Positions 14,527 through 21,473 of a stretch of 33,467 nt of DNA are shown piece after piece. The notes under the pieces were generated by a model. That model did no database searches. It was not told the DNA's origin and was given only the letters and a program-made list of their open reading frames with translations. The position numbers and the translations under genes are program-made. Each line of letters opens with the position of its first letter. Position 1 is the stretch's first letter. Source of the stretch: Bacteroidota bacterium (GTDB lineage Bacteria > Bacteroidota > Ignavibacteria > UBA10030 > UBA8401); contig JAJYOK010000029.1 in NCBI GenBank assembly GCA_021796215.1, forward strand, positions 1-33,467. Reading direction: 5' to 3'.

Positions 14527-15200
14527 GGTAATTGTTGATCACGCATAACGTACCCGACCCCCCGCACCGTTTCGATGAGGTTCATCCCTCCATCGGCGCC
14601 GAGTTTCCGGCGGAGATAGTTCACGTACACATCAATAACAGAAGTATCGGCATCAAAATGAATATCCCACACATGCTCGATGATGCGTGTGCGGGTGCAG
14701 ACTTTTCCTTTATTGCGCATCAGGAATTCAAGCAAAGAAAATTCTTTTGGTGTCAATGAAATTGCTCTGCTGCTGCGTGTTACCTGATGAGTTTCCGGAT
14801 CAAGAACAATATCGCTGCACTTCAGTATCTTGCCCCCGTCTTCTTTGGTGCGGAGTTGAACTCGAATGCGGGCAAGAAGCTCTTCAAATTCGAACGGCTT
14901 TTTAATATAATCATTCGCCCCCACATCCAACCCGAAAACAGTATCGGCAACAGTATCTTTGGCGGTCAGAAAAATAATCGGCACCGTCGTATTCGTCAGC
15001 CGGACTCTCCGGCAAATTTCAATGCCGCTGATTCCCGGCACCATCCAGTCGAGAAGCAGGCAGTCGTACTCGTTCGTCTGGGCAAATTCCAATCCGAGAT
15101 TTCCGTTTGGTACAACATCAACGGCAAATCCTTCTTCTTCCAACCCTTGCTTGATAAAGTTGGCGATCCCTTTTTCATCTTCGACGAAGAGAATTCTCAT
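14523..15200 (-). CDS. OmpR/PhoB family response regulator
   Basis: This 225-aa protein has a receiver domain with FVEDEKGI acidic residues, phosphorylation site Asp51 in LLLDWMVPGISGIE, LTAKD and the conserved lysine in YIKKPF. The C-terminal winged helix binds DNA (LTPKEFSLLEFLMRNKGKVCTR, then DVYVNYLRRKLG and GVGYVM). It is phosphorylated by the adjacent kinase. The start at 15200 lies 6 bases beyond the DUF2231 stop, with only a weak AGG upstream. The DUF2231, regulator and kinase genes form an operon. Confidence 0.96.
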   Translation of the reverse strand: MRILFVEDEKGIANFIKQGLEEEGFAVDVVPNGNLGLEFAQTNEYDCLLLDWMVPGISGIEICRRVRLTNTTVPIIFLTAKDTVADTVFGLDVGANDYIKKPFEFEELLARIRVQLRTKEDGGKILKCSDIVLDPETHQVTRSSRAISLTPKEFSLLEFLMRNKGKVCTRTRIIEHVWDIHFDADTSVIDVYVNYLRRKLGADGGMNLIETVRGVGYVMRDQQLP

Positions 15201-15206
15201 GAATGC

Positions 15207-15713
15207 CTAGTCCGTGTCTTCCGTTTTCTGCCCGGAATTTTCCTGCATCTGCACTTCAGCAGGTGTCATATCAATCTGCAGACGCACGCCGGCAGCATGT
15301 TTGTACACTAATTGTCCGCCGAGATGCCCTGTCCGGACAATGGAGAGTGCGCCGAGAAGAAATAAAAAGACCGAAACCCATTGTAAAGCGCCTTTGAATT
15401 TTTTCAGCGCTACCAGCACGATGCGTACAGCACTTACAACAATCATGGTCCAGAGCGTCAGGGTCGCGGCAGATTCATGTGTCTCCAGCGCGTACTTCAG
15501 GCTCCCCGCTTCAATTAATCCTTCGCTGGCAAGATTTCCTGAAAAATATGCCGCTATCACTCCAAGTGTGCCGGTGATCAAAAGATAAAATCCGGCACGC
15601 GAATAAAATTCTTTCTTCAGAATTGCTCCCGTAATATCCGCAATAAGCCCGACAATTAAAAGAGCAATGGGGAAATGAATGATAAGGGGATGAAGCGTGG
15701 TAAGATCGAACAT
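15207..15713 (-). CDS. DUF2231 membrane protein
   Basis: This 168-aa protein has four predicted membrane helices and family-typical histidines: LHPLIIHFPIALLI at the N-terminus, ETHESAATLTLW in the middle and RTGHLGGQLVYKHAAGV near the end. The conserved histidines suggest heme or metal binding in the membrane; no function is established. It leads the operon with the response regulator and kinase, preceded by a strong AGGAGG site about six bases before the ATG. It could be the target or an accessory sensor of that two-component system. Confidence 0.85.
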   Translation of the reverse strand: MFDLTTLHPLIIHFPIALLIVGLIADITGAILKKEFYSRAGFYLLITGTLGVIAAYFSGNLASEGLIEAGSLKYALETHESAATLTLWTMIVVSAVRIVLVALKKFKGALQWVSVFLFLLGALSIVRTGHLGGQLVYKHAAGVRLQIDMTPAEVQMQENSGQKTEDTD

Positions 15714-15870
15714 GCTGCCTCCTGTTCTTGATGAATGGGTTTGAGTTGATACTTATTACAGGGGCAATATATCTATGGCTCTCTTAAGCGCACCTAAAAA
15801 GTTTCTTAGAAATTGCTTAAAGGCAAAGAATTAAATTATAGAACGTTTCAATGCCTGAGTATTGCCATTC

Positions 15871-16097
15871 CGTCATTCTCTTCTTGAAATCTATCTTCCC
15901 CTTTCCTCATTCGAAGCATAAACTGTAGCCGGGGCCGCTGACCTCGGCAATCCGGCATCAACGATGCCCGCTGCAATCGCTTTCGTCATTCTCTTCCTGA
16001 AATTTATCTTTTCCCCTTCCTCATTCGAAGAATAAACTGTAGCAGGGGTCGCTGACCTCGGCAATCCGGCATCAACGATGCCCGCTGCAATCGCTTT
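15871..16097. repeat. Two tandem copies of a ~114-bp repeat
   Basis: Copy 1 is 15871-15983 and copy 2 is 15984-16097, about 90% identical, followed by the start of a third copy (CGTCATTCTC at 16098). Because 114 is a multiple of three, the minus strand stays open across both copies and would encode a repeated TKAIAAGIVDAGLPRS peptide. I regard that reading as a by-product and not a gene. The remaining intergenic DNA (15714-15870) shows no gene. Confidence 0.85.
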
Positions 16098-16116
16098 CGT
16101 CATTCTCCGATACGCT

Positions 16117-16268
16117 TGCCTGTAGGCACGGACGCACGTCCGGGCATTCTCTCGAAATGTTCAGACGATTTTCTGTCTGCTCCGCCCTTCGGCGGACTTG
16201 CACGGTTACTGCTTGCATTGCGTTACTTCAGTGTGTAATTTGTGAAGTAACGGGAAGGTCTTGCGACC
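16117..16268. repeat. Cluster of five perfect hairpins in non-coding DNA
   Basis: In 152 bases there are TGCC/GGCA (16117-16128), GGACG/CGTCC (16130-16141), CAGAC/GTCTG (16162-16179), TCCGCC/GGCGGA with a CTTC loop (16181-16196) and CGTTACTTCA/TGAAGTAACG (16221-16252). A short GGTC/GACC follows at 16257-16268. The density suggests a structured RNA, a compound palindromic repeat or a recombination site. No coding frame is evident between 15714 and 16323. Confidence 0.6.
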
Positions 16269-16323
16269 GTTCTTACACTATAAAATATACCACTACCGGA
16301 CTTTAACCCAACACGAGAATGGC

Positions 16324-16548
16324 ATGCAAACTTCTGTTGTAACAACAAACGGACGTATCACCGTACCGGCAAAACTACGGCGCAAACTAAAAATGAAACC
16401 GGGAACAAAACTTGTCGTCATCGAACAGGAAGGCGGCTTTGTTGTGAAACCGCTCAACAAAAAATATTTTGAAAGCCTTGCCGGAATTTTGCCTGCAAAA
16501 GGAAAAGCTTCAAGAGCGCTTCTCAAAGATCGGCGAACCGAAAGGTAA
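16324..16548 (+). CDS. AbrB/MazE/SpoVT-domain antitoxin-like protein (orphan)
   Basis: This 74-aa protein has the swapped-hairpin DNA-binding fold of AbrB/MazE: VVTTNGRITVPAKLRRKLKMKPGTKLVVIEQEGGFVVKPL. These proteins usually repress their own operon and neutralise a PIN or MazF toxin encoded just downstream. No toxin gene follows here, and the C-terminus (ALLKDRRTER) stops shortly after the place where such antitoxins continue, so it may be a remnant. The in-frame ATG at 16261 lies in the hairpin region and is rejected. Confidence 0.82.
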   Translation: MQTSVVTTNGRITVPAKLRRKLKMKPGTKLVVIEQEGGFVVKPLNKKYFESLAGILPAKGKASRALLKDRRTER

Positions 16549-16831
16549 AGGACGCTTGTTTCGTTGCAGGATTGGCAATGATGATAGAAAAGTGCTGACG
16601 TCGCTATCAGCAATAAAGAATTAAACGGTGGAAAATAAGAAAAGAGGTAATCTTTTAGTCTTAATGAAACCACCCAATTATAAAGTTCTGTTCTATGGAT
16701 AAGTAATTGTAGTAAGCAAAAACGTAGGTGGTTTTGTGTATTGTGGTCCTTTTTATTACCTTTGTGCTAAACATAATGTGACAAAACTTATTAGAGGATC
16801 AAGAAAAGCCTCGACTACCACCCTCACTATT
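16549..16831. other. Non-coding left flank of the restriction-like cassette
   Basis: I see no supported gene here. Composition shifts to AT-rich. AAACCACC (16667-16674) and GGTGGTTT (16727-16734) form an 8-bp inverted repeat 52 bases apart. The Vsr frame is open back to 16736, but those codons do not resemble the family. Confidence 0.5.
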
Positions 16832-17350
16832 ATGCACTCGCTAATAACTTTGGCCATTACAACTAGAACTATTATTAAAACGCTAGCAAGGGAATCTCAA
16901 ACGGGACGAGTCAAGACACGATTCCCTTCTTTTGCTGACTTGAAGCCAGCGTCGGTCGTAAGCTCACGCACAAAGAAATCCAATCGAAGCCAAGGAACAA
17001 AACATGAATTGCTCTTAATGCGAGAATTAAAACATATTGGACTTCATTTTAAGCATCACGTAAAAAATCTACCGGGCAAGCCAGATATAGTTTTTCCGCG
17101 GCAGCAAGTTATTATTTTTTGCGACGGAGACTTTTGGCATGGGCGAAACTGGCGAGCACGGTGGCATAAGTTAATAAAAGGAACAAATGGAAAATATTGG
17201 AAAGCAAAAATTGGTAGTAACATTGAGCGAGATAAAATCGTAAATGAAACTTTAAAAACTCTTGGATGGAAAGTCGTTAGAGTGTGGGAAACAGATATAA
17301 AATCACACACCCAAAAAATTGCACAACAAATATTCAGAGCTGTCAAATGA
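16832..17350 (+). CDS. Vsr-like (very short patch repair) endonuclease
   Basis: This is a PD-(D/E)XK-fold nuclease of the Vsr family. E. coli Vsr nicks next to T:G mismatches arising from deamination of 5-methylcytosine. Visible landmarks are GTKHELLL (E59), LPGKPDIVFPRQQVIIF with the metal-binding D85, DFWHGR (H103), KYWKAKI and GWKVVRVWETDI. Where E. coli Vsr has its zinc cysteines (HGCFWHHHHC and WEC), this protein has CDGDFWHGRNW and WET, so the structural zinc site is absent. The start is uncertain; ATG 16832 is the nearest ATG before the FPSFADLKPAS motif. The stop overlaps the ParB-like gene by ATGA. The cassette includes a cytosine methyltransferase, the expected partner. Confidence 0.85.
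   Translation: MHSLITLAITTRTIIKTLARESQTGRVKTRFPSFADLKPASVVSSRTKKSNRSQGTKHELLLMRELKHIGLHFKHHVKNLPGKPDIVFPRQQVIIFCDGDFWHGRNWRARWHKLIKGTNGKYWKAKIGSNIERDKIVNETLKTLGWKVVRVWETDIKSHTQKIAQQIFRAVK
16888..16928. repeat. 9-bp perfect inverted repeat at the 5' end of the vsr gene
   Basis: AAGGGAATC (16888-16896) and GATTCCCTT (16920-16928) are perfect reverse complements separated by 23 bases. The position near the uncertain Vsr start suggests an operator or a translation-controlling hairpin. It also encodes part of the Vsr N-terminus in the present model. Confidence 0.55.
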
Positions 17351-18543
17351 AAAAAGAAAAATCAATGATTGCAGGCTTAGGGCGAAAACGCCCTCAAATT
17401 GATATTCCAATTTCGTTGATCGAATTGGACAATCAAAATCCAAGATTACCGGATGAATGTCAGGGTGGATCACAATTAGATATTATGCAAGTTCTGCTAC
17501 GTGAGTTTGATCTTGAAGAATTAGCCTTTTCAATGGCAGAAAACGGTTATTTTGATGAAGAGCCTATCGTGGTTGTCCCAAAAAAATTGCCAAGTAAATT
17601 CAGTTTAAATTCTGGTAAAGCAGTAGAAGAAACGGAGCGAGAACTTGAACAGTTAATAGCTGATGGAAAAATCTCATTTACTGCTGTAGAGGGTAACCGT
17701 CGCACTGCAACTGCAAAATTATTGGTTGATGAAGCATGGAAATCCCAAATAAAAACTAACTCGGATTTTCCTGTTCCACGCAATAATGCTGTTGTAGAAG
17801 ATTTATTAAAAATCCCTGCCATTTGCTACGGAAATAGAAGTGAGGTATCACCATATCTTGGAGTTAGGCATATTGCTGGTATAATGAAGTGGGATGCGTT
17901 TGCAAAAGCCAGATATATTTCATCTATGATCGAACAAGAAGCGAAGATTCATAATAAAAATATTGAGGAGGGGGTTCGCGAAGTTCAAAGACAGATTGGC
18001 GATAGATCAGATTCAATTAAACGCCAGTATCTTTATTACAAGATTCTTGAGCAAGCTCATGACGATACATCGTTTGACGTTAAGCCTGCAACAAAAAGAT
18101 TCTCCCTAATTACAGTTGCATTTAATTATCCATCGATTAGAGAATTTATCGGAGTTCCATCTTACAAAGCACTTGATGTTAATAAAACTCTTGTTCCTAA
18201 GAAAAAACTAGAAAATCTCGAAACACTTTTGACTTGGATGTATGGTAATGGTAAGGATAAGTCTCCTATTCTTACTGATTCTCGAAATATCGGTAAATTA
18301 TTGGCTCCTGTGTTAGCAGACAGGGAAGCAACGGAATATTTAGTAAAGTACGGAAATTTACAGGAAGCATACGATAGAAGTGGCGGAGATAAAATATTTC
18401 TCATGAAAAAATTAAACGATGCTAAAAGAAATTTATCCTATGCTCTTACTGTTGCCTTTAAATATAAAAAGGATAAAGAAGCTGTTTCATTGTTAAAAGA
18501 TTGTTCAGATGTCCTTTCCGAACTTGAAAAAACATTATCATAA
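17347..18543 (+). CDS. ParB-like nuclease-domain protein of a restriction-like cassette
   Basis: This 398-aa protein starts with a ParB/Srx-type domain. The segment SLIELDNQNPRLP followed by LEELAFSMAENGYFDEEPI resembles ParB box I, and VEGNRRTATAKLL (residues 114-126) matches the GxRR nucleotide-binding box II. ParB relatives bind CTP and DNA, and some act as nucleases. The C-terminal ~270 residues are mostly helical with no recognised motif; no helix-turn-helix is obvious. It overlaps vsr by ATGA and ends 3 bases before the putative endonuclease gene, so it is part of a single transcription unit. It may give DNA binding or a CTP-dependent switch to the cassette; this is inference. Confidence 0.7.
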   Translation: MKKEKSMIAGLGRKRPQIDIPISLIELDNQNPRLPDECQGGSQLDIMQVLLREFDLEELAFSMAENGYFDEEPIVVVPKKLPSKFSLNSGKAVEETERELEQLIADGKISFTAVEGNRRTATAKLLVDEAWKSQIKTNSDFPVPRNNAVVEDLLKIPAICYGNRSEVSPYLGVRHIAGIMKWDAFAKARYISSMIEQEAKIHNKNIEEGVREVQRQIGDRSDSIKRQYLYYKILEQAHDDTSFDVKPATKRFSLITVAFNYPSIREFIGVPSYKALDVNKTLVPKKKLENLETLLTWMYGNGKDKSPILTDSRNIGKLLAPVLADREATEYLVKYGNLQEAYDRSGGDKIFLMKKLNDAKRNLSYALTVAFKYKKDKEAVSLLKDCSDVLSELEKTLS

Positions 18544-18546
18544 TTT

Positions 18547-19377
18547 ATGGAACCAATAAATACGGATTCTATTTATTCGTTAGCTGATTGGAGCGAGTTT
18601 TTAGTTATACACAATCAGCAAGAGTTATCAAAGGCAAAATTGGCTTCTATGCTGAATGTTAATCGGGGTAGTATAGATGAAGAGCAGATTGATAGTATAT
18701 TCACTGAACTTAGTAGAAGACACTTGCTTTATGGTGAATACTCGCCTTTTAAGCTTAATAATGATGTTTTGATCCCTAACTTGTCGTGGCAAGATTACCC
18801 AGAATATATGATGTGTCTTATTTTTTCGTTAAGAGGAGTTGAAAAACGAAAAGGTACAAACGATGGGACAAAATTATTCGAACGTTTATCAAGGGAAGCT
18901 ATTATATCATATTTAAGCCCTACCGCTGAGGTAATTGGTTTTCCCAATGCCCAATCCCTTGCAAAACAAATTGAAGACATTTCGAAAAAAACCTGTGAAA
19001 GATTAGGTTCACGAAAAGTCAAACCAAAAGACAAGGATAAGGGTGTAGATATAATTGCGTGGAAGTCTCATGGTGATTTAAGAGATAATCAGATTGTGTT
19101 GCTTCTTCAATGTGGTGCGGGATTGCATTTTGGATTAAAAAAACCAATTTCATTGCCCGCTTGGTGTGAATTCATACAGTGGTCTGCTAGACCAATACCC
19201 GGAATTATAATACCAATTATTGTTTCAATAGATGATTGGATTGAGGTTCGTGATGATTACAATTTGGTTTTTGATCGCGTAAGGATTTATCGTGCTTTAA
19301 CAGGAAGAGATCTTGCAGATCAAAGTTTGCGTGCTGAAATGTTAGGGTGGTGTAAGACAAAGTTGAATGAACAATGA
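18547..19377 (+). CDS. Putative restriction endonuclease (PD-(D/E)XK-like)
   Basis: This 276-aa protein has no firm family name from my reading. The central segment KDKGVDIIAW (D168) followed by QIVLLLQCGAG (Q188) and FGLKK (K198/K199) fits a PD-(D/E)XK core in which Q replaces the usual acidic residue. LFERLSREAI (E112) could be the N-terminal helix glutamate. A QC..G..(W/F)...K pattern occurs in other predicted nucleases near methyltransferases. The N-terminal ~80 residues are helical and may be a DNA-recognition domain. The last codons overlap the methyltransferase start by ATGA, so this is the likely cutting partner. Confidence 0.6.
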   Translation: MEPINTDSIYSLADWSEFLVIHNQQELSKAKLASMLNVNRGSIDEEQIDSIFTELSRRHLLYGEYSPFKLNNDVLIPNLSWQDYPEYMMCLIFSLRGVEKRKGTNDGTKLFERLSREAIISYLSPTAEVIGFPNAQSLAKQIEDISKKTCERLGSRKVKPKDKDKGVDIIAWKSHGDLRDNQIVLLLQCGAGLHFGLKKPISLPAWCEFIQWSARPIPGIIIPIIVSIDDWIEVRDDYNLVFDRVRIYRALTGRDLADQSLRAEMLGWCKTKLNEQ

Positions 19378-20726
19378 AGTTTATCGATTTATTTGCAGGC
19401 ATTGGTGGCTTTCATAAAGCCTTAAAAGAATTAGGGCACGCTTGTGTGTTTGCTAGTGAAATTGATCCCGTGTTGCAAAATGTCTATGAAAAATCATGGG
19501 GAATGAAACCACATGGTGATATAAGAAAAATTGTTAGAGAGAATATTGATCTAATACCCGAGCACGATATTCTTTGCGCGGGTTTTCCATGTCAGCCTTT
19601 TTCAAAAGCAGGTAAACAAGAAGGAACGGAAGATACAATAAGAGGTAACTTGCTTAATGAAATTGTAAAGATTCTTAATTACAGAAAGCCAAATTATTTC
19701 ATTCTTGAAAATGTTCCTCATCTGGCAAGACACAATGACGAGGAAACGTGGAAAAAGATGAAGGCAAAACTCGTCGGAGCGGGCGATGGTTATTTCGTTG
19801 ATCAAAAAATTTATTCCCCTCATGAATTTGGTATTCCTCAACATCGTAAAAGAATCTTTATCGTCGGTAGTAAAGTAGGATTATCTCATTTCAAATGGTT
19901 GGAGCCACCTCAAACAAAGGTAAGCGTTGATAGTGTTATTGAGGCAAAGCCCGCGATTATAAAAGAAATTGGTAAAGATGAAAAAGAATGTCTCAAGATT
20001 TGGCAGGAGTTCATCGAGGCTATTCCAGAGAACATAAAACTACCCGGCTTTCCTATTTGGGCAATGGAATTTGGAGCAACCTATCCTTATGAGAGAGAAT
20101 ATCCACATAAAATTCGCTCAACTAACTTAGCGGAGTACAAAGGCAGCTTTGGTTGTAGCTTAAAAAACTTGACGAAAAGCCAACAGATGAAGTGCTTGCC
20201 GAGCTATGCCACTGTTAAGCATACATTCCCTGACTGGAAACGACGCTATATCCGAGAGAATAGGAAGTTTTATTCTGATAATAAAAAAGATATTGAGGAT
20301 ATTGTCAAACGAATCGCGTCATTCAAATTTCAAAGTTGGCAAAAACTTGAATGGAATGTTGGCGAGAGCAAAAGAAAGATTTCTGAATATATAATTCAAT
20401 TCAGAGCATCGGGAATCCGAATTAAACAACCAGATTTTTTCCCGTCACTGGTTTGCCCCACAACACAAATACCAATTATTGGTTGGCAAAATAGATACAT
20501 AACAAAAAATGAGGGACTGAAACTTCAATCACTTGAGGGCGTAACGCTTCCTAGTAATGACAATGCAGCGTTTAAGGCTTTAGGTAATGCAGTCAACGCA
20601 GAGATTGTAAAAAGGATTGCTGAAAAATTGTTCCTCGAATGGCCAGCCACAAAAATTATTGATTTGCACAAACCAGTAAGAGATACTATTCATTCCAAAG
20701 ACAAAGCGATTCGAGCATTTGCCTAA
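19374..20726 (+). CDS. DNA (cytosine-5-)-methyltransferase
   Basis: This 450-aa enzyme transfers a methyl group from SAM to C5 of cytosine in a specific site. Motif I is FAGIGGF (7-13), motif IV is GFPCQPFS with catalytic Cys73, and motif VI is ENV (112-114). Motif VIII is PQHRKRIFIVG, and motif X is ALGNAVNAEIV near the C-terminus. The long variable part between VIII and IX-X determines the recognition site, which I cannot predict. Its ATG overlaps the putative endonuclease gene by 4 bp. Its place with Vsr and an endonuclease-like gene suggests a restriction-modification role and not an orphan regulator. Confidence 0.95.
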   Translation: MKFIDLFAGIGGFHKALKELGHACVFASEIDPVLQNVYEKSWGMKPHGDIRKIVRENIDLIPEHDILCAGFPCQPFSKAGKQEGTEDTIRGNLLNEIVKILNYRKPNYFILENVPHLARHNDEETWKKMKAKLVGAGDGYFVDQKIYSPHEFGIPQHRKRIFIVGSKVGLSHFKWLEPPQTKVSVDSVIEAKPAIIKEIGKDEKECLKIWQEFIEAIPENIKLPGFPIWAMEFGATYPYEREYPHKIRSTNLAEYKGSFGCSLKNLTKSQQMKCLPSYATVKHTFPDWKRRYIRENRKFYSDNKKDIEDIVKRIASFKFQSWQKLEWNVGESKRKISEYIIQFRASGIRIKQPDFFPSLVCPTTQIPIIGWQNRYITKNEGLKLQSLEGVTLPSNDNAAFKALGNAVNAEIVKRIAEKLFLEWPATKIIDLHKPVRDTIHSKDKAIRAFA

Positions 20727-20736
20727 TTTTATACCT

Positions 20737-20951
20737 CGCTTCCCCAAAATGTTGTACACAAAAAGCAAAAACACCCTATGTCAAAACCATACGAAGAAAA
20801 ACCGCTCCTCATCAAATGCCCCAACTGCAAGCAGACGCACGAGCCGGATTACATCGAAACAACGCAGCGATACATCTGTCCCATCTGTGCTGAGCCGCTC
20901 GGTGCGCAGGTCGTCATCGAAAAAAAGAAACGCGGAATGAAATAACTCTCT
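20737..20951. repeat. Direct repeat A carrying a zinc-ribbon gene copy
   Basis: This segment matches 22974-23191. Both begin CGCTTCCCC.AAATGTTGTACAC, have a short divergent stretch before the ATG, and are then nearly identical to the shared TAACTCTCT. It starts 11 bases after the methyltransferase stop. Its right end is exactly where the rhuM reading frame starts to look normal (20952). Confidence 0.9.
20778..20945 (+). CDS. Small zinc-ribbon protein, copy A
   Basis: This 55-aa protein (MSKPYEEKPLLIKCPNC start) has two CPxC knuckles, CPNC at 14-17 and CPIC at 34-37, so it probably binds one zinc. It differs from copy B at 23018 by two residues (S2/A and G42/D). The base in front of the ATG lacks the AAAGGA ribosome-binding site that copy B has, so it may be poorly expressed or silent. 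No function is known; a basic tail (EKKKRGMK) could contact nucleic acid. Confidence 0.75.
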   Translation: MSKPYEEKPLLIKCPNCKQTHEPDYIETTQRYICPICAEPLGAQVVIEKKKRGMK

Positions 20952-21284
20952 GGTCGCCCAGATTCTGAACTGCGTCCCTCGTTTTGATTTAACTCTATAC
21001 CCAACCGAAATGATAACGTCAAGGTTGTAGTACTGCGTCTTATATATTTTCCCGTCTGCCGCAGTATGTAAGAAATCCTTACATACTGACTTTTTCTCCA
21101 ATTCCTTTTCCTTAAAAATATTCCCGATATGTTGTGTAATTGCCACACGATCTCTGCCAAACAATGCCGCCATTTGCGCCTGATTCAGCCACACAGTCTC
21201 ATTTTCCAGACGGACATTAATTGCTTCTTTCCCGTCCTGAGTTTTGTAAATAATTACTTCGCCTTTATCGGATCGGCTTTTCAT
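20952..21284 (-). pseudogene. rhuM-family gene, 3'-truncated
   Basis: The first 111 codons match the RhuM family (virulence/cell filamentation-type N-terminal domain). Landmarks are the helix-turn-helix-like VWLNQAQMAALFGRDRVAIT, HIGNIFKEKEL, QYYNLDVIISVGYRVKSKRG and TQFRIWAT. In intact members about 200 more residues follow. Here homology stops at the ACC codon ending at 20952, exactly at the border of direct repeat A; the frame then runs antisense through the zinc-ribbon gene to 20781. The chimeric protein is unlikely to be functional. RhuM genes are often carried by mobile or defence islands. Confidence 0.82.
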
Positions 21285-21473
21285 GTAATCAGTTTGTTCT
21301 AAAGGTTTTTATTCTCATTCCCAAATCCATCGCTCACCGCGCAATCATCCTCAACACGCCACAAAGTACATTTTCCATTTTTCAATTGCAACAAAATTAC
21401 ACGCATCCCCCCATTCCCGCTCCGCGTTGACAAACCGCAGAACGGGAAACAGAGGGAATGTTTTTTTTCTTTC

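Noticed and set aside
15891-16103. Minus-strand reading frame of 70 codons over the 114-bp repeats
   Set aside because: It exists only because the repeat length is a multiple of three; there is no ribosome-binding site, and both copies look like non-coding repeat DNA.
16736-16831. N-terminal extension of the Vsr-like protein
   Set aside because: The 32 extra codons have no family-like features and no ribosome-binding site.
20781-20951. C-terminal part of the minus-strand RhuM frame
   Set aside because: This stretch is antisense to the conserved zinc-ribbon gene and shares no RhuM similarity; the same antisense frame appears behind copy B.
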